Shown here: positions 1 through 8,325 of the stretch, in pieces
Layout: every line of letters begins with the position of its first letter
How positions within the stretch are numbered: the first letter of the stretch is position 1
Assembly: GCF_000718095.1 (NCBI RefSeq)
Contig: NZ_JOEI01000017.1
Coordinates: 124,001 to 188,000, forward strand
From: Streptomyces scopuliridis RB72
Lineage (GTDB): Bacteria > Actinomycetota > Actinomycetes > Streptomycetales > Streptomycetaceae
Direction: 5' to 3'
Length of the DNA stretch: 64,000 nt
Position numbers and translations under genes: made by a program
The notes under the pieces: generated by a model
The model's database searches: none
Told to the model about the DNA's origin: nothing
What the model saw: the letters and a program-made list of their open reading frames with translations, nothing else

Positions 1-612
1 GATATTGAGCCCGGAGCGCAGCTGCCCGAAGGCCAGCTCCGCCGTCGCGACCGCGTCCGGATATACCTCCCCGGCGCTCTCCCCGGCCTTGATCCGCCGC
101 CAGTTCTCCTCCGCGAGGACGCGCTGTACGGCGATGATCTGGCCCGCGCCGAGCGCGCCCTCGATCCCGCCGCCGAGCGCCCCGGCCAGCGCCGCCTCGG
201 AGCGCCGCTGATAGCCGTACAACCTGGCCACCAGGCTCGGCGTCCCGTACAGCAGACGGTGGTACGCCAGCACCTCGTCGTCGTCATTGAGCCCGGTCAC
301 CGGGTCGCGCCGGCCGAGTCCCGCCAGGAAGTGCAGCCGCAGGGCGTCGAGCGGACGTACGCCGTCGGGTCTGCCGGCGACCACCCTGGCCGCCTCGTCC
401 TCGTGGTCGGCGAAGCGGTGCAGCGCCAGGTCCTCCTTGGCCGGGAAGTACCGGAAGAGGGTGGGCTTGGAGATCTCGGCCGCGGCGGCGACCTCCGCGA
501 CCGACACCCGGTCGAAGCCCTTCGCGAGGAAGAGCCCGATCGCGGCGTCGGAGATCTCCCGGTAGCGCTGCCGTTTCTTGCGCTCGCGCAGACCGAGGTC
601 CTGATCGTTCAT
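1..612 (-). CDS. TetR/AcrR-family transcriptional regulator (3' end outside window)
   Basis: The window shows 204 codons from an ATG at 612; the C-terminus lies beyond base 1. Residues about 37-57 form a textbook TetR helix-turn-helix (SVAEVAAAAEISKPTLFRYF, then a KEDL-type turn), preceded by the usual Arg/Lys-rich helix (RERKKRQRYREI). The remainder is helical and has no recognised ligand domain. The gene is divergent from the quinone-oxidoreductase-like gene at 734, and the 121-bp gap holds two dyads (639-662). The usual arrangement is a repressor controlling itself and the neighbouring enzyme. The ligand cannot be predicted. Confidence 0.9.
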   Translation of the reverse strand, partial: MNDQDLGLRERKKRQRYREISDAAIGLFLAKGFDRVSVAEVAAAAEISKPTLFRYFPAKEDLALHRFADHEDEAARVVAGRPDGVRPLDALRLHFLAGLGRRDPVTGLNDDDEVLAYHRLLYGTPSLVARLYGYQRRSEAALAGALGGGIEGALGAGQIIAVQRVLAEENWRRIKAGESAGEVYPDAVATAELAFGQLRSGLNI

Positions 613-638
613 GGGCACGAAGCGTACGCAGCGCTTGA

Positions 639-662
639 CCTCAACCGGACTTGAAGTTCAAG
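639..662. promoter_or_regulatory. Overlapping dyads in divergent TetR/oxidoreductase promoter
   Basis: Two overlapping dyads lie 27-50 bp upstream of the TetR start. CTTGAA-G-TTCAAG (650-662) is a perfect 13-bp palindrome. CCTCAA-ccggac-TTGAAG (639-656) is an imperfect dyad that looks like a MerR/SoxR-type box, and a TTGACC -35-like hexamer sits at 635-640. The simplest reading is the TetR operator, but a MerR-type input is possible. Confidence 0.5.
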
Positions 663-733
663 ACTCGTCGTAAGGACTAACGCGAAGGCGTACAGCGACG
701 GCATCGCGACGGCTGACAGAAGGTGTGAGGGAT

Positions 734-1705
734 ATGCGTGCAGCTCGGGTGACGGCTTTCGGTGGTCCCGAGGTCCTGGTGACGGCAGAGGCGCCCGATC
801 CGGTGGCGGGCCCCGGCGAGGTGGTGATCGCCGTCGCGGTGGTGGACACGATCTTCGTGCAGACGCAGGTACGGGCGGGCTGGGGGCAGGAGTACTTCCC
901 CGTGCGGCCCCCGTACATCCTGGGCGGCGGGGTCGCCGGCACGGTGCGCTCGGTCGGCGACGGGGTGGACGCCGGCTGGACCGGCCGCCGCGTCGTGGCC
1001 TCGATCGGCATCACCGGCGGCGCGGCGGAGCTGGTCGCGACGCCGGTCGAGTCGCTGGTGCCCGTACCGGACGAACTCCCGTTCACGACCGCCGCCGCGG
1101 TGTTCCAGGACGGCGTCACCGCCCTGGCCCTCATGGACCTCACCGGGGTGACCGCGGGCGAACGCGTACTGATCACGGGCGCGTCGGGCGGCATGGGCAC
1201 GCTGATGGTCCAACTCGCCAAGGCCCGGGGCGCGTACGTCGTGGGCGTCGCGCGCGGCGCGCGGAAGACCGCTCTCGTACGGGAGCTGGGCGCCGACGCC
1301 GTGGTCGACGGCGCCCACGACGACTGGCCGGCGCGCGCCCGCGAGGCGCTCGGCGCGACGGGCGCGGATGTCGTCCTGGACGGCGTGGGCGGCGAAACGG
1401 GCCTGGCGGCCTTCCCGTTGACGGCGGACGGCGGCCGCTTCTCGGCCCATGGCGCACCGACGGGCGGCTTCGCGCCGGTGGACGCGCGGGAGGCGGCGGA
1501 CCGGAGGATCAGACTGCTGGGCATCGCGGACGTGCAGATCCCGCAACGGGAGACCGTACGCCTGGCGGCCCAAGCCCTGACAGAAACGGCGGCGGGCCGC
1601 CTGCGCCCGGTGATCGGCGACACGTTCCCCCTGGACAGGGCGGCGGACGCGCACCGCGCGATCGAGGGCCGCGGCCTGCTGGGAAAGGTCCTGCTGACGA
1701 CCTGA
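734..1705 (+). CDS. Zinc-free MDR-family oxidoreductase (quinone reductase-like)
   Basis: A 323-aa medium-chain dehydrogenase/reductase of the NAD(P)H:quinone oxidoreductase type. The N-terminal GroES-like part (FGGPEVL, PGEVVI) is followed by a Rossmann motif GASGGMGTLMVQLAKARG near residues 147-165 that binds NAD(P)H. The Cys/His/Glu ligands of zinc alcohol dehydrogenases are not seen, so a quinone or enone reductase is likely. The ATG at 734 is chosen because AGAAGG lies about 10 nt upstream; a GTG at 725 is in frame. The divergent TetR gene probably regulates it. The substrate is unknown. Confidence 0.88.
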   Translation: MRAARVTAFGGPEVLVTAEAPDPVAGPGEVVIAVAVVDTIFVQTQVRAGWGQEYFPVRPPYILGGGVAGTVRSVGDGVDAGWTGRRVVASIGITGGAAELVATPVESLVPVPDELPFTTAAAVFQDGVTALALMDLTGVTAGERVLITGASGGMGTLMVQLAKARGAYVVGVARGARKTALVRELGADAVVDGAHDDWPARAREALGATGADVVLDGVGGETGLAAFPLTADGGRFSAHGAPTGGFAPVDAREAADRRIRLLGIADVQIPQRETVRLAAQALTETAAGRLRPVIGDTFPLDRAADAHRAIEGRGLLGKVLLTT

Positions 1706-1873
1706 CGACCTGACGGGCCGACGGGCCGACGGACCGCTCGGCGCAGGAGCGCGCCTCGCCGGGCCGCGCCGGGGTACTGCGCCCGCCGTCCGCTTGTGCG
1801 CCCTTGACGCTCCGGCCCAGCCGCCGCGATGCTCGTGCAAATCGGTGTAAGCCACTCGTCACCGGAGGCAGTG

Positions 1874-2131
1874 ATGGCATTACGGTTCATCGCGATTGAT
1901 CCAGACACCGGGCAGCAGGGCTCTCCCACCATTTGGGTGAACGAGAGCAAGAGGGAACTGGTTTTCCAGGGATGGAAGCCGGACGAAGCGCTTGAAGCGG
2001 AGTGCAGGGCGTTCGAGGTTCCTGGTCACGCACCCGGGATTCCCGCGCACGAGGCGGTGATTCGGATTCCGTTCCGCATGGTCCCGATGTTGAAGGAGGC
2101 ATGTGATGCCGCAGAGCGAGCCGGGATTTGA
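1874..2131 (+). CDS. 85-aa conserved-type hypothetical protein of the DUF6879 module
   Basis: Unrecognised 85-aa protein beginning MALRFIAIDPDTGQ, mixed alpha/beta in appearance, without signal or membrane segments. The ATG at 1874 follows GGAGG by 6 nt. Its end overlaps the start of the next gene by about 26 bp, so the two are translationally coupled. It is the first gene of a module with a DUF6879 protein and an XRE-DUF5753 regulator; such small partners are common beside these regulators in Streptomyces. No function is assigned. Confidence 0.75.
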   Translation: MALRFIAIDPDTGQQGSPTIWVNESKRELVFQGWKPDEALEAECRAFEVPGHAPGIPAHEAVIRIPFRMVPMLKEACDAAERAGI

Positions 2132-2636
2132 GGAGCTGCTGAATTCGGCCAAGCACTCAGCCGTACACCTGGAGTTGCGCGATACGTACGGCGTGGGCGA
2201 CGAAGCGGCGGACTTCGAGCGCTGGAAGCGCTCCGGTCAGCGAGATGTCGACCCCCGGTCCGACTACTGGACTCCATGGGTGGACCTGATCCGGCGGACG
2301 ACGGCCCGAGGCGTCGTGGTGCGCCGCGCTCGTGTCGTCTCCCAGCCGGTGACCGACTACATCAGGTACGAACACGCCGGAACCGTCGTCAACGTTCACG
2401 CCGGGGAACTGGTCCGCTGGCTCCCGAGGCGTCAGGCGTCGGACATCGCGCTGCCGGGGAACGACTGCTGGGTGTTCGACGACGAGACCGTCCTGTTCAA
2501 CCATTTCACGGGGGATGGCGAATGGTCCGCACCCGGCTGGGAAGTACGCGCGGAGCCGGCCGTGGTCCAATTGGCGTCAGCAGCCTTCGAGACGGTGTGG
2601 GATCGCGGCATTCCGCACGAGAAGTACACGGTCTGA
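2106..2636 (+). CDS. DUF6879-family protein
   Basis: A 176-aa protein with the hallmarks of the DUF6879 family: HLELRDTYGVGDEAADFERW near the N-terminus, then YWTPWVDLIRRTTARGVVVRRARVVS and a YIRYEH segment. The family is found almost only in actinobacteria, next to XRE-DUF5753 (WhiJ-like/Scr1-type) regulators, and its biochemical role is unknown. The ATG at 2106 has AAGGAGG 5 nt upstream (GTG at 2103 is an alternative). It overlaps the upstream gene and precedes the XRE gene by 31 bp, consistent with one operon. Confidence 0.85.
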   Translation: MPQSEPGFEELLNSAKHSAVHLELRDTYGVGDEAADFERWKRSGQRDVDPRSDYWTPWVDLIRRTTARGVVVRRARVVSQPVTDYIRYEHAGTVVNVHAGELVRWLPRRQASDIALPGNDCWVFDDETVLFNHFTGDGEWSAPGWEVRAEPAVVQLASAAFETVWDRGIPHEKYTV

Positions 2637-2667
2637 ATCCGCCGGCTGAGCACTGAAGAGCCCACAC

Positions 2668-3516
2668 ATGTCCGCCTCCCCCTCGTCCAGCGTCCAGACC
2701 GCCCGTGAAGTCATCGCCGCCCAACTCCGCGACCTTCGCATCGAGGCGGACCTGACCGGACACGAACTGGCTCTCCGGTGTGGTTGGAGCCCCGCGAAGT
2801 CCTCGCGGATCGAACATGCCAGGACGCCCCCGTCGAATGCCGACATCCGGGCCTGGTGCGCCGCCTGCGGGGCTGTGGACCAGGCGGCGGATCTGGTCGC
2901 CGCGAATCGCCGGGCGGATCAGATGTACGTGCACTGGAAGAAGCTCCACCGGCACGGGATGCGCAGGGCACAAGAGGAAGTCGTCCCCCTTTACGAGCGC
3001 ACTCGGCAGTTCCGGGTGTACTGCTCGAACGTGATTCCCGGAATGGTCCAAACCGAGGCGTACGCGGTTGCCCTGCTGTCAACGATCGCCGCGTTTCAAG
3101 ACACCCCGGACGACTCGTCAGAGGCGGCGGCCTCGCGGGTCGAGCGCTCGCACGTCGTCCATGAGGGCAACCACCGATTCGCGTTGCTCATCGAAGAGGC
3201 GGTGCTTCGTTACCGCATCGGCAACGCCGACATGATGGCCGGTCAGCTCGGCTATCTGCTGGCGGTGATGACGCTTCCGAACGTCAGCCTCGGAATCATC
3301 CCGTTCACCGCACAACGGCGCGTATGGCCCCTGGAAGCCTTCTATCTGTTTGACGACCAGCAGGCGAGTGTCGAACTCCTGACAGCCGCGGTCAACGTGT
3401 CGGCTCCGAGCGAGATCGCCGTCTATGCCAAGGCATTCTCGCAACTGGCGGAGATCGCCGTGTACGGCGCGGATGCCCGCGTCCTCATCACAGAGGCGAT
3501 TCACTCTCTCCGGTGA
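2668..3516 (+). CDS. XRE/Scr1-type regulator with DUF5753 domain
   Basis: A 282-aa protein. Residues about 12-70 are an XRE helix-turn-helix (LRDLRIEADLTGHELALRCG, SPAKSSRIE). The rest matches the DUF5753 domain: QFRVYCSNVIPGMVQTEAYA, then LIEEAVLRYRIG and LPNVSLGIIPF segments. The family includes WhiJ-like developmental regulators and Scr1-type antitoxin-like regulators, which usually sit with small partner proteins. Here the partners are the DUF6879 protein and the 85-aa protein upstream; the usual DUF397 partner is not seen. It probably binds DNA and is modulated by its small neighbours (inference). Confidence 0.92.
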   Translation: MSASPSSSVQTAREVIAAQLRDLRIEADLTGHELALRCGWSPAKSSRIEHARTPPSNADIRAWCAACGAVDQAADLVAANRRADQMYVHWKKLHRHGMRRAQEEVVPLYERTRQFRVYCSNVIPGMVQTEAYAVALLSTIAAFQDTPDDSSEAAASRVERSHVVHEGNHRFALLIEEAVLRYRIGNADMMAGQLGYLLAVMTLPNVSLGIIPFTAQRRVWPLEAFYLFDDQQASVELLTAAVNVSAPSEIAVYAKAFSQLAEIAVYGADARVLITEAIHSLR

Positions 3517-3579
3517 TGGTGGTGCAAGCCCGCGCAAGGACATGGACCGACAACTTCGCTGCCTCGTAGCGTCGTTGGC

Positions 3580-3825
3580 ATGACGGACGACGGAGCCTCG
3601 CGGAGGCTGAAGCTGGTCGGTGGCGCGCGTCTGGACGGCGACAGGATCGCGGTCTCGGCGATGCTCTTCAAAGGGCCCGTGCACCTCTCCACCGAGGAGG
3701 TGTCGTTGAGCATCGACGACGCCTCGGTCCTTCAGGCCCAGCTCGCCCGCGCGCTCAACGAGCACGCGTTCCCCGGCCTGGAGCAGCGGGACCAGCGCAA
3801 GCGCCGTATGCGCCACGGCTTCTGA
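3580..3825 (+). CDS. 81-aa hypothetical protein
   Basis: Unrecognised 81-aa soluble protein starting MTDDGASRRLKLVGGARLDG, with a basic tail (QRDQRKRRMRHGF). It lies 63 bp downstream of the XRE-DUF5753 gene on the same strand and could be transcribed with it or from its own promoter. Codon use matches Streptomyces coding sequence. No signal, membrane segment or catalytic motif is seen. Confidence 0.6.
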   Translation: MTDDGASRRLKLVGGARLDGDRIAVSAMLFKGPVHLSTEEVSLSIDDASVLQAQLARALNEHAFPGLEQRDQRKRRMRHGF

Positions 3826-3968
3826 TCCGTCCATCGCGCATCCGCCGGGCCGTTGGCCCGAGGGCGGGGCCGTGAAGAGTCGGTCGGTCCGGCGGACGCT
3901 GCGCGCCTGCGACTGACCTGCGATCCCCGTCACCGTTGCGACGGTGGCGCCAGATTAAGGAGAGGTCT

Positions 3969-4169
3969 GTGAGCCTTGCCGGCCCCGAGCAGGTCGATCG
4001 GTACGAGACGCGCGTCCCGGACGCCGAGGGGTGGAGGGGCGTTCCGTTCCGTCATCCGGCTGAGGTGGAGGCGGACAGCGGTAAGCACGACGGCGGCCCC
4101 ATGCCGCCCGAGGCGCCGCGCGCCCCGCAGCCGCAGCCGCAGCCGCAGGAGGGGGACGGAGGCGACTAG
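3969..4169 (+). CDS. 66-aa acidic/proline-rich hypothetical protein
   Basis: A short ORF from a GTG at 3969 with AAGGAGAGG just upstream. It encodes SLAGPEQVDRYETRVPDAEG followed by a Pro/Gln-rich, Asp-rich tail (PQPQPQPQEGDGGD). No domain is recognised. It converges with the TetR gene, leaving a 19-bp gap. It may be a real small gene or a chance ORF; the good ribosome-binding site favours the former. Confidence 0.4.
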   Translation: MSLAGPEQVDRYETRVPDAEGWRGVPFRHPAEVEADSGKHDGGPMPPEAPRAPQPQPQPQEGDGGD

Positions 4170-4188
4170 GCCGGCCCGGCCCCCTCCC

Positions 4189-5001
4189 TCACTCCCGGGA
4201 GCATTCCCGCGCCGTCCCCCGCCCCCGTCTCCGTACCAGCGCCTCCACCCCGTCCAGCACGCAGTCGAGGCCGAAGGTGAATTCCGTGTCCGGGCCGTCC
4301 TCGCCGTCCAGGCCGCCGGCCGCGAGTAGTTCGGCGACCGCCGGGTAGCGGGCGGGGTCGGCGAGTCTGCGGAGGGTGCGTTCGTAGCCGGCCATGACCT
4401 GCTGGGCCGAGGAGCCGCTCGCCTTGATGGCCGAGTCCAGGTCGGACATCAGCGTGGCCTCGTTCCGTACGAAGCCGCTGACCAGCAGGATCACCGAAAT
4501 TTTCGTGCCGTCGTCCAGCCCCGTGCCTTCCAGGGCGCCGAGGCCGCGTTCCCACCAGGCCACCGAGTTGGGGGTGGCGGGCGGGCCCGAGATCGGGATA
4601 CGGAGTGCCCATAGGTTCCGGTGGTACGCCTCGCGCTGTGCCCAGGCCCATTGGGACAGCGCCTCGCGCCAGCCGGTGCCGGGTGCCGGGGGGGCGGGGG
4701 GCTCGCCCACGGCCGCCTCCTGCATCAGCACGTACAGCTCGTCCTTGGCGGCGACATAGCGGTACAGCGACATCGTCGAGACGCCCAACTCCTTGGCGAC
4801 CCGCCCCATGGAGACCGCACCGAGCCCTTCCGCCGCCGCGACCGCGACCGCCGCGTCGACGATCCGCGTCAGGCCGATGCCGGGCTTGGGTCCCTTGGCC
4901 GGGCGTTCGCGCAGTCCCCAGGCGGCCTCGATGCTGGCGGGCAGCCCCGTACCGCCACCACCGCCATCACCCTCACCGTCACCCTCACCGCTGTGCGTCA
5001 T
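4189..5001 (-). CDS. TetR-family repressor with TetR-type C-terminal domain
   Basis: A 270-aa protein. A Gly/Asp-rich leader of about 45 residues precedes the helix-turn-helix (VSMGRVAKELGVSTMSLYRY, then VAAKDEL). The C-terminal part resembles the tetracycline-repressor class C-domain of the regulators commonly paired with DrrAB exporters. It is divergent from the exporter genes starting at 5132, and the gap contains a candidate operator. It probably represses the exporter until the transported drug or metabolite binds (inference). The true start may be later, because the leader is low in complexity. Confidence 0.9.
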   Translation of the reverse strand: MTHSGEGDGEGDGGGGGTGLPASIEAAWGLRERPAKGPKPGIGLTRIVDAAVAVAAAEGLGAVSMGRVAKELGVSTMSLYRYVAAKDELYVLMQEAAVGEPPAPPAPGTGWREALSQWAWAQREAYHRNLWALRIPISGPPATPNSVAWWERGLGALEGTGLDDGTKISVILLVSGFVRNEATLMSDLDSAIKASGSSAQQVMAGYERTLRRLADPARYPAVAELLAAGGLDGEDGPDTEFTFGLDCVLDGVEALVRRRGRGTARECSRE

Positions 5002-5061
5002 CGTCTCCGCCCTTCTCCGCCCGCTCCCCGCTTGACGCCCATCCTAGTAATGCGTAACCCT

Positions 5062-5077
5062 TACACAGTAGCGTGTA
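5062..5077. promoter_or_regulatory. Candidate TetR operator of the DrrAB-type exporter
   Basis: TACAC-agtagc-GTGTA forms a 5-bp-arm inverted repeat between the divergent TetR and exporter genes, in an AT-richer stretch (5044-5080) suited to a promoter. The position fits an operator, but the arms are short and the call is tentative. Confidence 0.35.
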
Positions 5078-5131
5078 TGACGTACGCAGTAGAGCGGCGC
5101 CAGGCCAGCGGCGGACTCAAGGGGGATGTCC

Positions 5132-6151
5132 ATGACCTCACACCCGGCCATCGAGGCCACCGGCCTCGAAAAGTCGTACGGAAACGGAAACGCGCGGGTG
5201 AGAGTCCTGCGCGGGATTGATCTCCGCGTCGAACGCGGCACGGTCTTCGCGCTCCTCGGCCCCAACGGCGCGGGCAAGACAACGGCCGTACGGATCCTCG
5301 CCACCCTCACCACCGCCGACAGCGGCACCGCCCGGGTCGCCGGGTACGACGTCGTCGCCGACCGGCGCCGGGTGCGCGGCGCCATCAGCCTGACCGGGCA
5401 GTTCGCCGCCGTGGACGAGAAGCAGACCGGCGAGGAGAACCTCCGCATGATGGCCCGCCTCAGCGGGCTCTCCAGGGCCGACGCCCGGCGCCGCGCCGCC
5501 GCGCTCCTCGACCGGTTCGGCCTCGCCGACGCGGGCGGCCGGCTCGCCGTCACGTACTCGGGCGGCATGCGGCGACGGCTCGATCTGGCCGCCGGTCTGG
5601 TCGGCGACCCCCAGGTGGTCTTCCTGGACGAGCCGACCACCGGCCTCGACCCGCGCAGCCGCCAGGAGCTGTGGCAGGTCGTACGGGATCTCTCCGCGCG
5701 GGGCGCCACCGTATTCCTGACCACCCAATACCTGGAGGAGGCCGACCAGTTGGCGGACCGTATCGCGGTGGTCGACCACGGCCTCGTGGTCGCCGAGGGT
5801 ACGGCGGAGGAGCTGAAGAACCGGGTCGCGGGCCACCGCCTCGATCTCGTACTGACCAGCCGCGAGGCCTATCTCCGCCTCGCCTCCCGGGCCGTCCACC
5901 ACGCGCCCGAAAACCTCACGCTCGGGCTGCCGACCGACGGCACCTCCGCGCGGGTGCGCGCCCTGCTGGACGAGATCGACCCGGACGGCACGGAGGTGGC
6001 GCGCTTCGCCCTCCGCGGCGCCACCCTCGACGATGTCTTCCTCGCGCTGACGGGTGCGGCCCCGGCGGCCACCGGCCACTACCAAGAGCAAGACCAAGAC
6101 CAAGACCAAGACCAGGACCAAGACCAGGACCAGGAGCCCACCCATGTCTGA
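5132..6151 (+). CDS. DrrA-type ABC transporter ATP-binding protein
   Basis: A 339-aa ATPase of the daunorubicin-resistance exporter class. Walker A is GPNGAGKTT (residues 43-51), the signature TYSGGMRRRLDLA, Walker B VVFLDEPTTGLDP, and a DrrA-like C-terminal extension follows. The tail is a low-complexity Gln-Asp repeat encoded by tandem hexamers (6088-6135). The ATG at 5132 is preferred over 5126 because AAGGGGG at 5119-5125 is then properly spaced. The last 8 bp overlap the permease start, so the two are translationally coupled. It should energise export of an amphipathic drug or metabolite; the substrate is unknown. Confidence 0.93.
   Translation: MTSHPAIEATGLEKSYGNGNARVRVLRGIDLRVERGTVFALLGPNGAGKTTAVRILATLTTADSGTARVAGYDVVADRRRVRGAISLTGQFAAVDEKQTGEENLRMMARLSGLSRADARRRAAALLDRFGLADAGGRLAVTYSGGMRRRLDLAAGLVGDPQVVFLDEPTTGLDPRSRQELWQVVRDLSARGATVFLTTQYLEEADQLADRIAVVDHGLVVAEGTAEELKNRVAGHRLDLVLTSREAYLRLASRAVHHAPENLTLGLPTDGTSARVRALLDEIDPDGTEVARFALRGATLDDVFLALTGAAPAATGHYQEQDQDQDQDQDQDQDQEPTHV
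6088..6135 (+). repeat. Tandem 6-bp repeat encoding a Gln-Asp tail
   Basis: About eight near-perfect copies of the hexamer CAAGAC/CAGGAC at the end of the DrrA-type gene, encoding alternating Gln-Asp. The unit length is a multiple of three, so copy-number change alters tail length without shifting frame. Confidence 0.85.
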
Positions 6152-6911
6152 CGCGCTCGCGTCCTCCCGTACCCACGCCCTCACCATGGCCGGCCGCGGC
6201 ATCCGGCTCAGCAGGCGCAATATCGACGCCGTCATCACCGCGATGATGCTGCCGATCATGCTCATGCTGATCTTCGTCTACTTCTTCGGCGGCGCCATCG
6301 ACACCGGTACGGAGTACGTGACCTACGTCGTCCCCGGCGTCCTGCTCCTCTGCGCCGGCTTCGGCTCGTCCAGCACCGCCGTGAGCGTCAGCGAGGACAT
6401 GAAGGGCGGGATCATCGACCGCTTCCGCTCCCTCGACATCGGCGGCGCGCCGATCCTCGCCGGGCATGTGACGGCGAGCGTCGCCCGTAACGTCGTCTCG
6501 ACGGCCCTCGTCCTCGGCGTCGCCCTCCTGATCGGCTTCCGCCCCTCGGCCACACCCGCCGCCGCGCTCGCCGCCGCCGGCATTCTCTTCGCCTTCATCG
6601 TGGCCATCTCCTGGCTCTCGGCGGCGATCGGTCTGCTCGCCAAGTCGCCCGAGGCGGCGGGCGGGTTCACGTTCTTCATGATGTTCCTGCCCTACCCGAG
6701 CAGCGCCTTCGTCCCGATCGACACGATGCCGGACTGGCTCCACGGCTTCGCCGACCACCAGCCGGTCACATCCGTCATCGAGTCCCTGCGCGGACTGCTG
6801 CTGGGGCTACCGGTCGGCTCGGCGCCCTGGGTGGCGCTGGCGTGGTGCGCCGGGCTTCTGGCGCTGGCGCTCGGGCTGTCGGGGGTGCTGTTCAGGGTGC
6901 GGACGGCGTGA
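6144..6911 (+). CDS. DrrB-type ABC-2 transporter permease
   Basis: A 255-aa permease with about six hydrophobic helices (for example MMLPIMLMLIFVYFFGGAI and TALVLGVALLIGF) and the ABC-2 family pattern of the DrrB/NodJ group. The ATG at 6144 lies inside the last codons of the ATPase gene (ATGTCTGA overlap), so stoichiometric co-translation is expected. Its 3' end overlaps the convergent phosphotransferase gene by 20 bp. With the ATPase it forms a two-gene exporter under the divergent TetR repressor. Confidence 0.92.
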   Translation: MSDALASSRTHALTMAGRGIRLSRRNIDAVITAMMLPIMLMLIFVYFFGGAIDTGTEYVTYVVPGVLLLCAGFGSSSTAVSVSEDMKGGIIDRFRSLDIGGAPILAGHVTASVARNVVSTALVLGVALLIGFRPSATPAAALAAAGILFAFIVAISWLSAAIGLLAKSPEAAGGFTFFMMFLPYPSSAFVPIDTMPDWLHGFADHQPVTSVIESLRGLLLGLPVGSAPWVALAWCAGLLALALGLSGVLFRVRTA

Positions 6912-8121
6912 GCGCCTCGGGCGGCCGGGCCGTACGGAACCAGTTCCGGTACGCGGCCACCACCTGCCGGTACGACGGCACCCCGACCGCCCCGGCCGCC
7001 CCTGACAGCTCCCGATCCGCTCCGGACGGCTCCTGGGCCGCCGCCGCCAGCACGCGCTGGATCCGCCAGGCGGCCCGGGGCAGCAGCCGCAGGTTCAGCC
7101 CCGATCCCGGCCCGGGTCGCGCGCTCCGCCCCCGCCCCTCACCGAGCAGCAGCGCCGTACGGATCACGTCCGTATAGACCGACTGGACGCGTTTATACGC
7201 GAGCAGCAGCGGGAGATCGTCCTCCCAGCCGTACGAACTCCCCGCCCTCGCCCGCTCCACCGCCCGCTGCCACCGGCGCGCGACCCTGGCCTCCTCCCGG
7301 CGCGGATAGCGCATCAGATGGAGATGGGTGGCGAGGTCGTAGAGCGGGTCGCCGATCATGGCGAGTTCCCAGTCGATGATCCACAGATCGCCGCGCCGGT
7401 CGACGATCAGGTTCTTCCGGTGCAGATCGCAGTGGAGGAGCGAGAAGGGGCGCCGGTGCAGCTCGACGGCCCGCTTCCGCAGCCGGACGAGCGCCTCGGC
7501 GCCGACACCCAGTTCCTCGAAGAGCCCCTGGTACGGCTCGCCGTGGCGCCGGTAGACCTGGTCCTCGGTGAACCCGATCAGCCGGTCCAGGAAGGCGGCC
7601 GAATCCCCGTCGTCCGTCCGGTCGGCCGCCGCACAGACCCGCTTCACCTCGCGCTCTTCCAGCTTCTTCGGATCGATGGACACCAACTCGTTGAAGAACT
7701 GCTCCAGTTGGTCCACGTGACGACGGGACAGCCCCCGCGACAGTCCACGGCCCGGCAGATACCGGCCCGGCAGGCACCCGGCGCCGCCGTCCAGCGTCCC
7801 ACCCTCGATGAAGCCCTGAAGACAGACGCCCCCGCCGACCTCGATGATCTCCGGAATGCGGGTGATACGCCCCTGGAGCGCGGTGAGCAGCAGATCCTCG
7901 GAGGCGAAGCACCGCCGGTCGAACCAGAGCAGCCCCGGCCTGGGCGCGCGGAGCTTGGCGCGCGCGAACCGGGCGCTCAGCTCGCTCTCCTCGGGCAGCG
8001 GAAAGGCGTACGTCTCATGGTGATAGCCGTTGAGCGGGCCGATGACCCGCCGACCGTCGCGGCTCAGCTCGCCCGCTCGCAGACGGACCTCGGATGCCGG
8101 TGGTGCCGCATCGGCTGTCAT
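6892..8121 (-). CDS. Phosphotransferase (APH-like kinase fold)
   Basis: A 409-aa protein of the aminoglycoside/choline kinase-like superfamily. The catalytic loop LLHCDLHRKNLIVD carries HxDxxxxN, and the metal-binding segment is WIIDWELAMIGDPLYDLATH. The N-lobe is degenerate but includes GYHHETYAF. The substrate cannot be read from sequence; a small hydroxylated metabolite is more likely than an antibiotic in a core-like context. It belongs to a minus-strand group with the HAD hydrolase and GntR regulator. CCAACT and AAGTTAC motifs in its upstream region (8242-8264) resemble the operator array of that regulator. Confidence 0.88.
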   Translation of the reverse strand: MTADAAPPASEVRLRAGELSRDGRRVIGPLNGYHHETYAFPLPEESELSARFARAKLRAPRPGLLWFDRRCFASEDLLLTALQGRITRIPEIIEVGGGVCLQGFIEGGTLDGGAGCLPGRYLPGRGLSRGLSRRHVDQLEQFFNELVSIDPKKLEEREVKRVCAAADRTDDGDSAAFLDRLIGFTEDQVYRRHGEPYQGLFEELGVGAEALVRLRKRAVELHRRPFSLLHCDLHRKNLIVDRRGDLWIIDWELAMIGDPLYDLATHLHLMRYPRREEARVARRWQRAVERARAGSSYGWEDDLPLLLAYKRVQSVYTDVIRTALLLGEGRGRSARPGPGSGLNLRLLPRAAWRIQRVLAAAAQEPSGADRELSGAAGAVGVPSYRQVVAAYRNWFRTARPPEALTPSAP

Positions 8122-8325
8122 CGCGCGTATGCCCTCGGTGCTCGTGCTGCCGTCGGCGGTCCCGCTCGCAGGGCCGCCGGGGCCTGCCCGACGGGCGGCC
8201 CCAGACGCGGAACGTACCTCTCCGAGGGTCGCGGCGGTGGGAAGTTACGCCATCTTCACCAACTCGGATCAGCGCGTCATGGCAGCTGACGCACCGTATC
8301 GGACAGAAATTCGAGGCGTGCCGCG

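Noticed and set aside
658..1950. Long minus-strand open frames opposite the oxidoreductase gene
   Set aside because: Shadow of a high-GC coding region: Arg/Ala/Pro-rich translation, no ribosome-binding site, no family; the plus strand has a clear enzyme.
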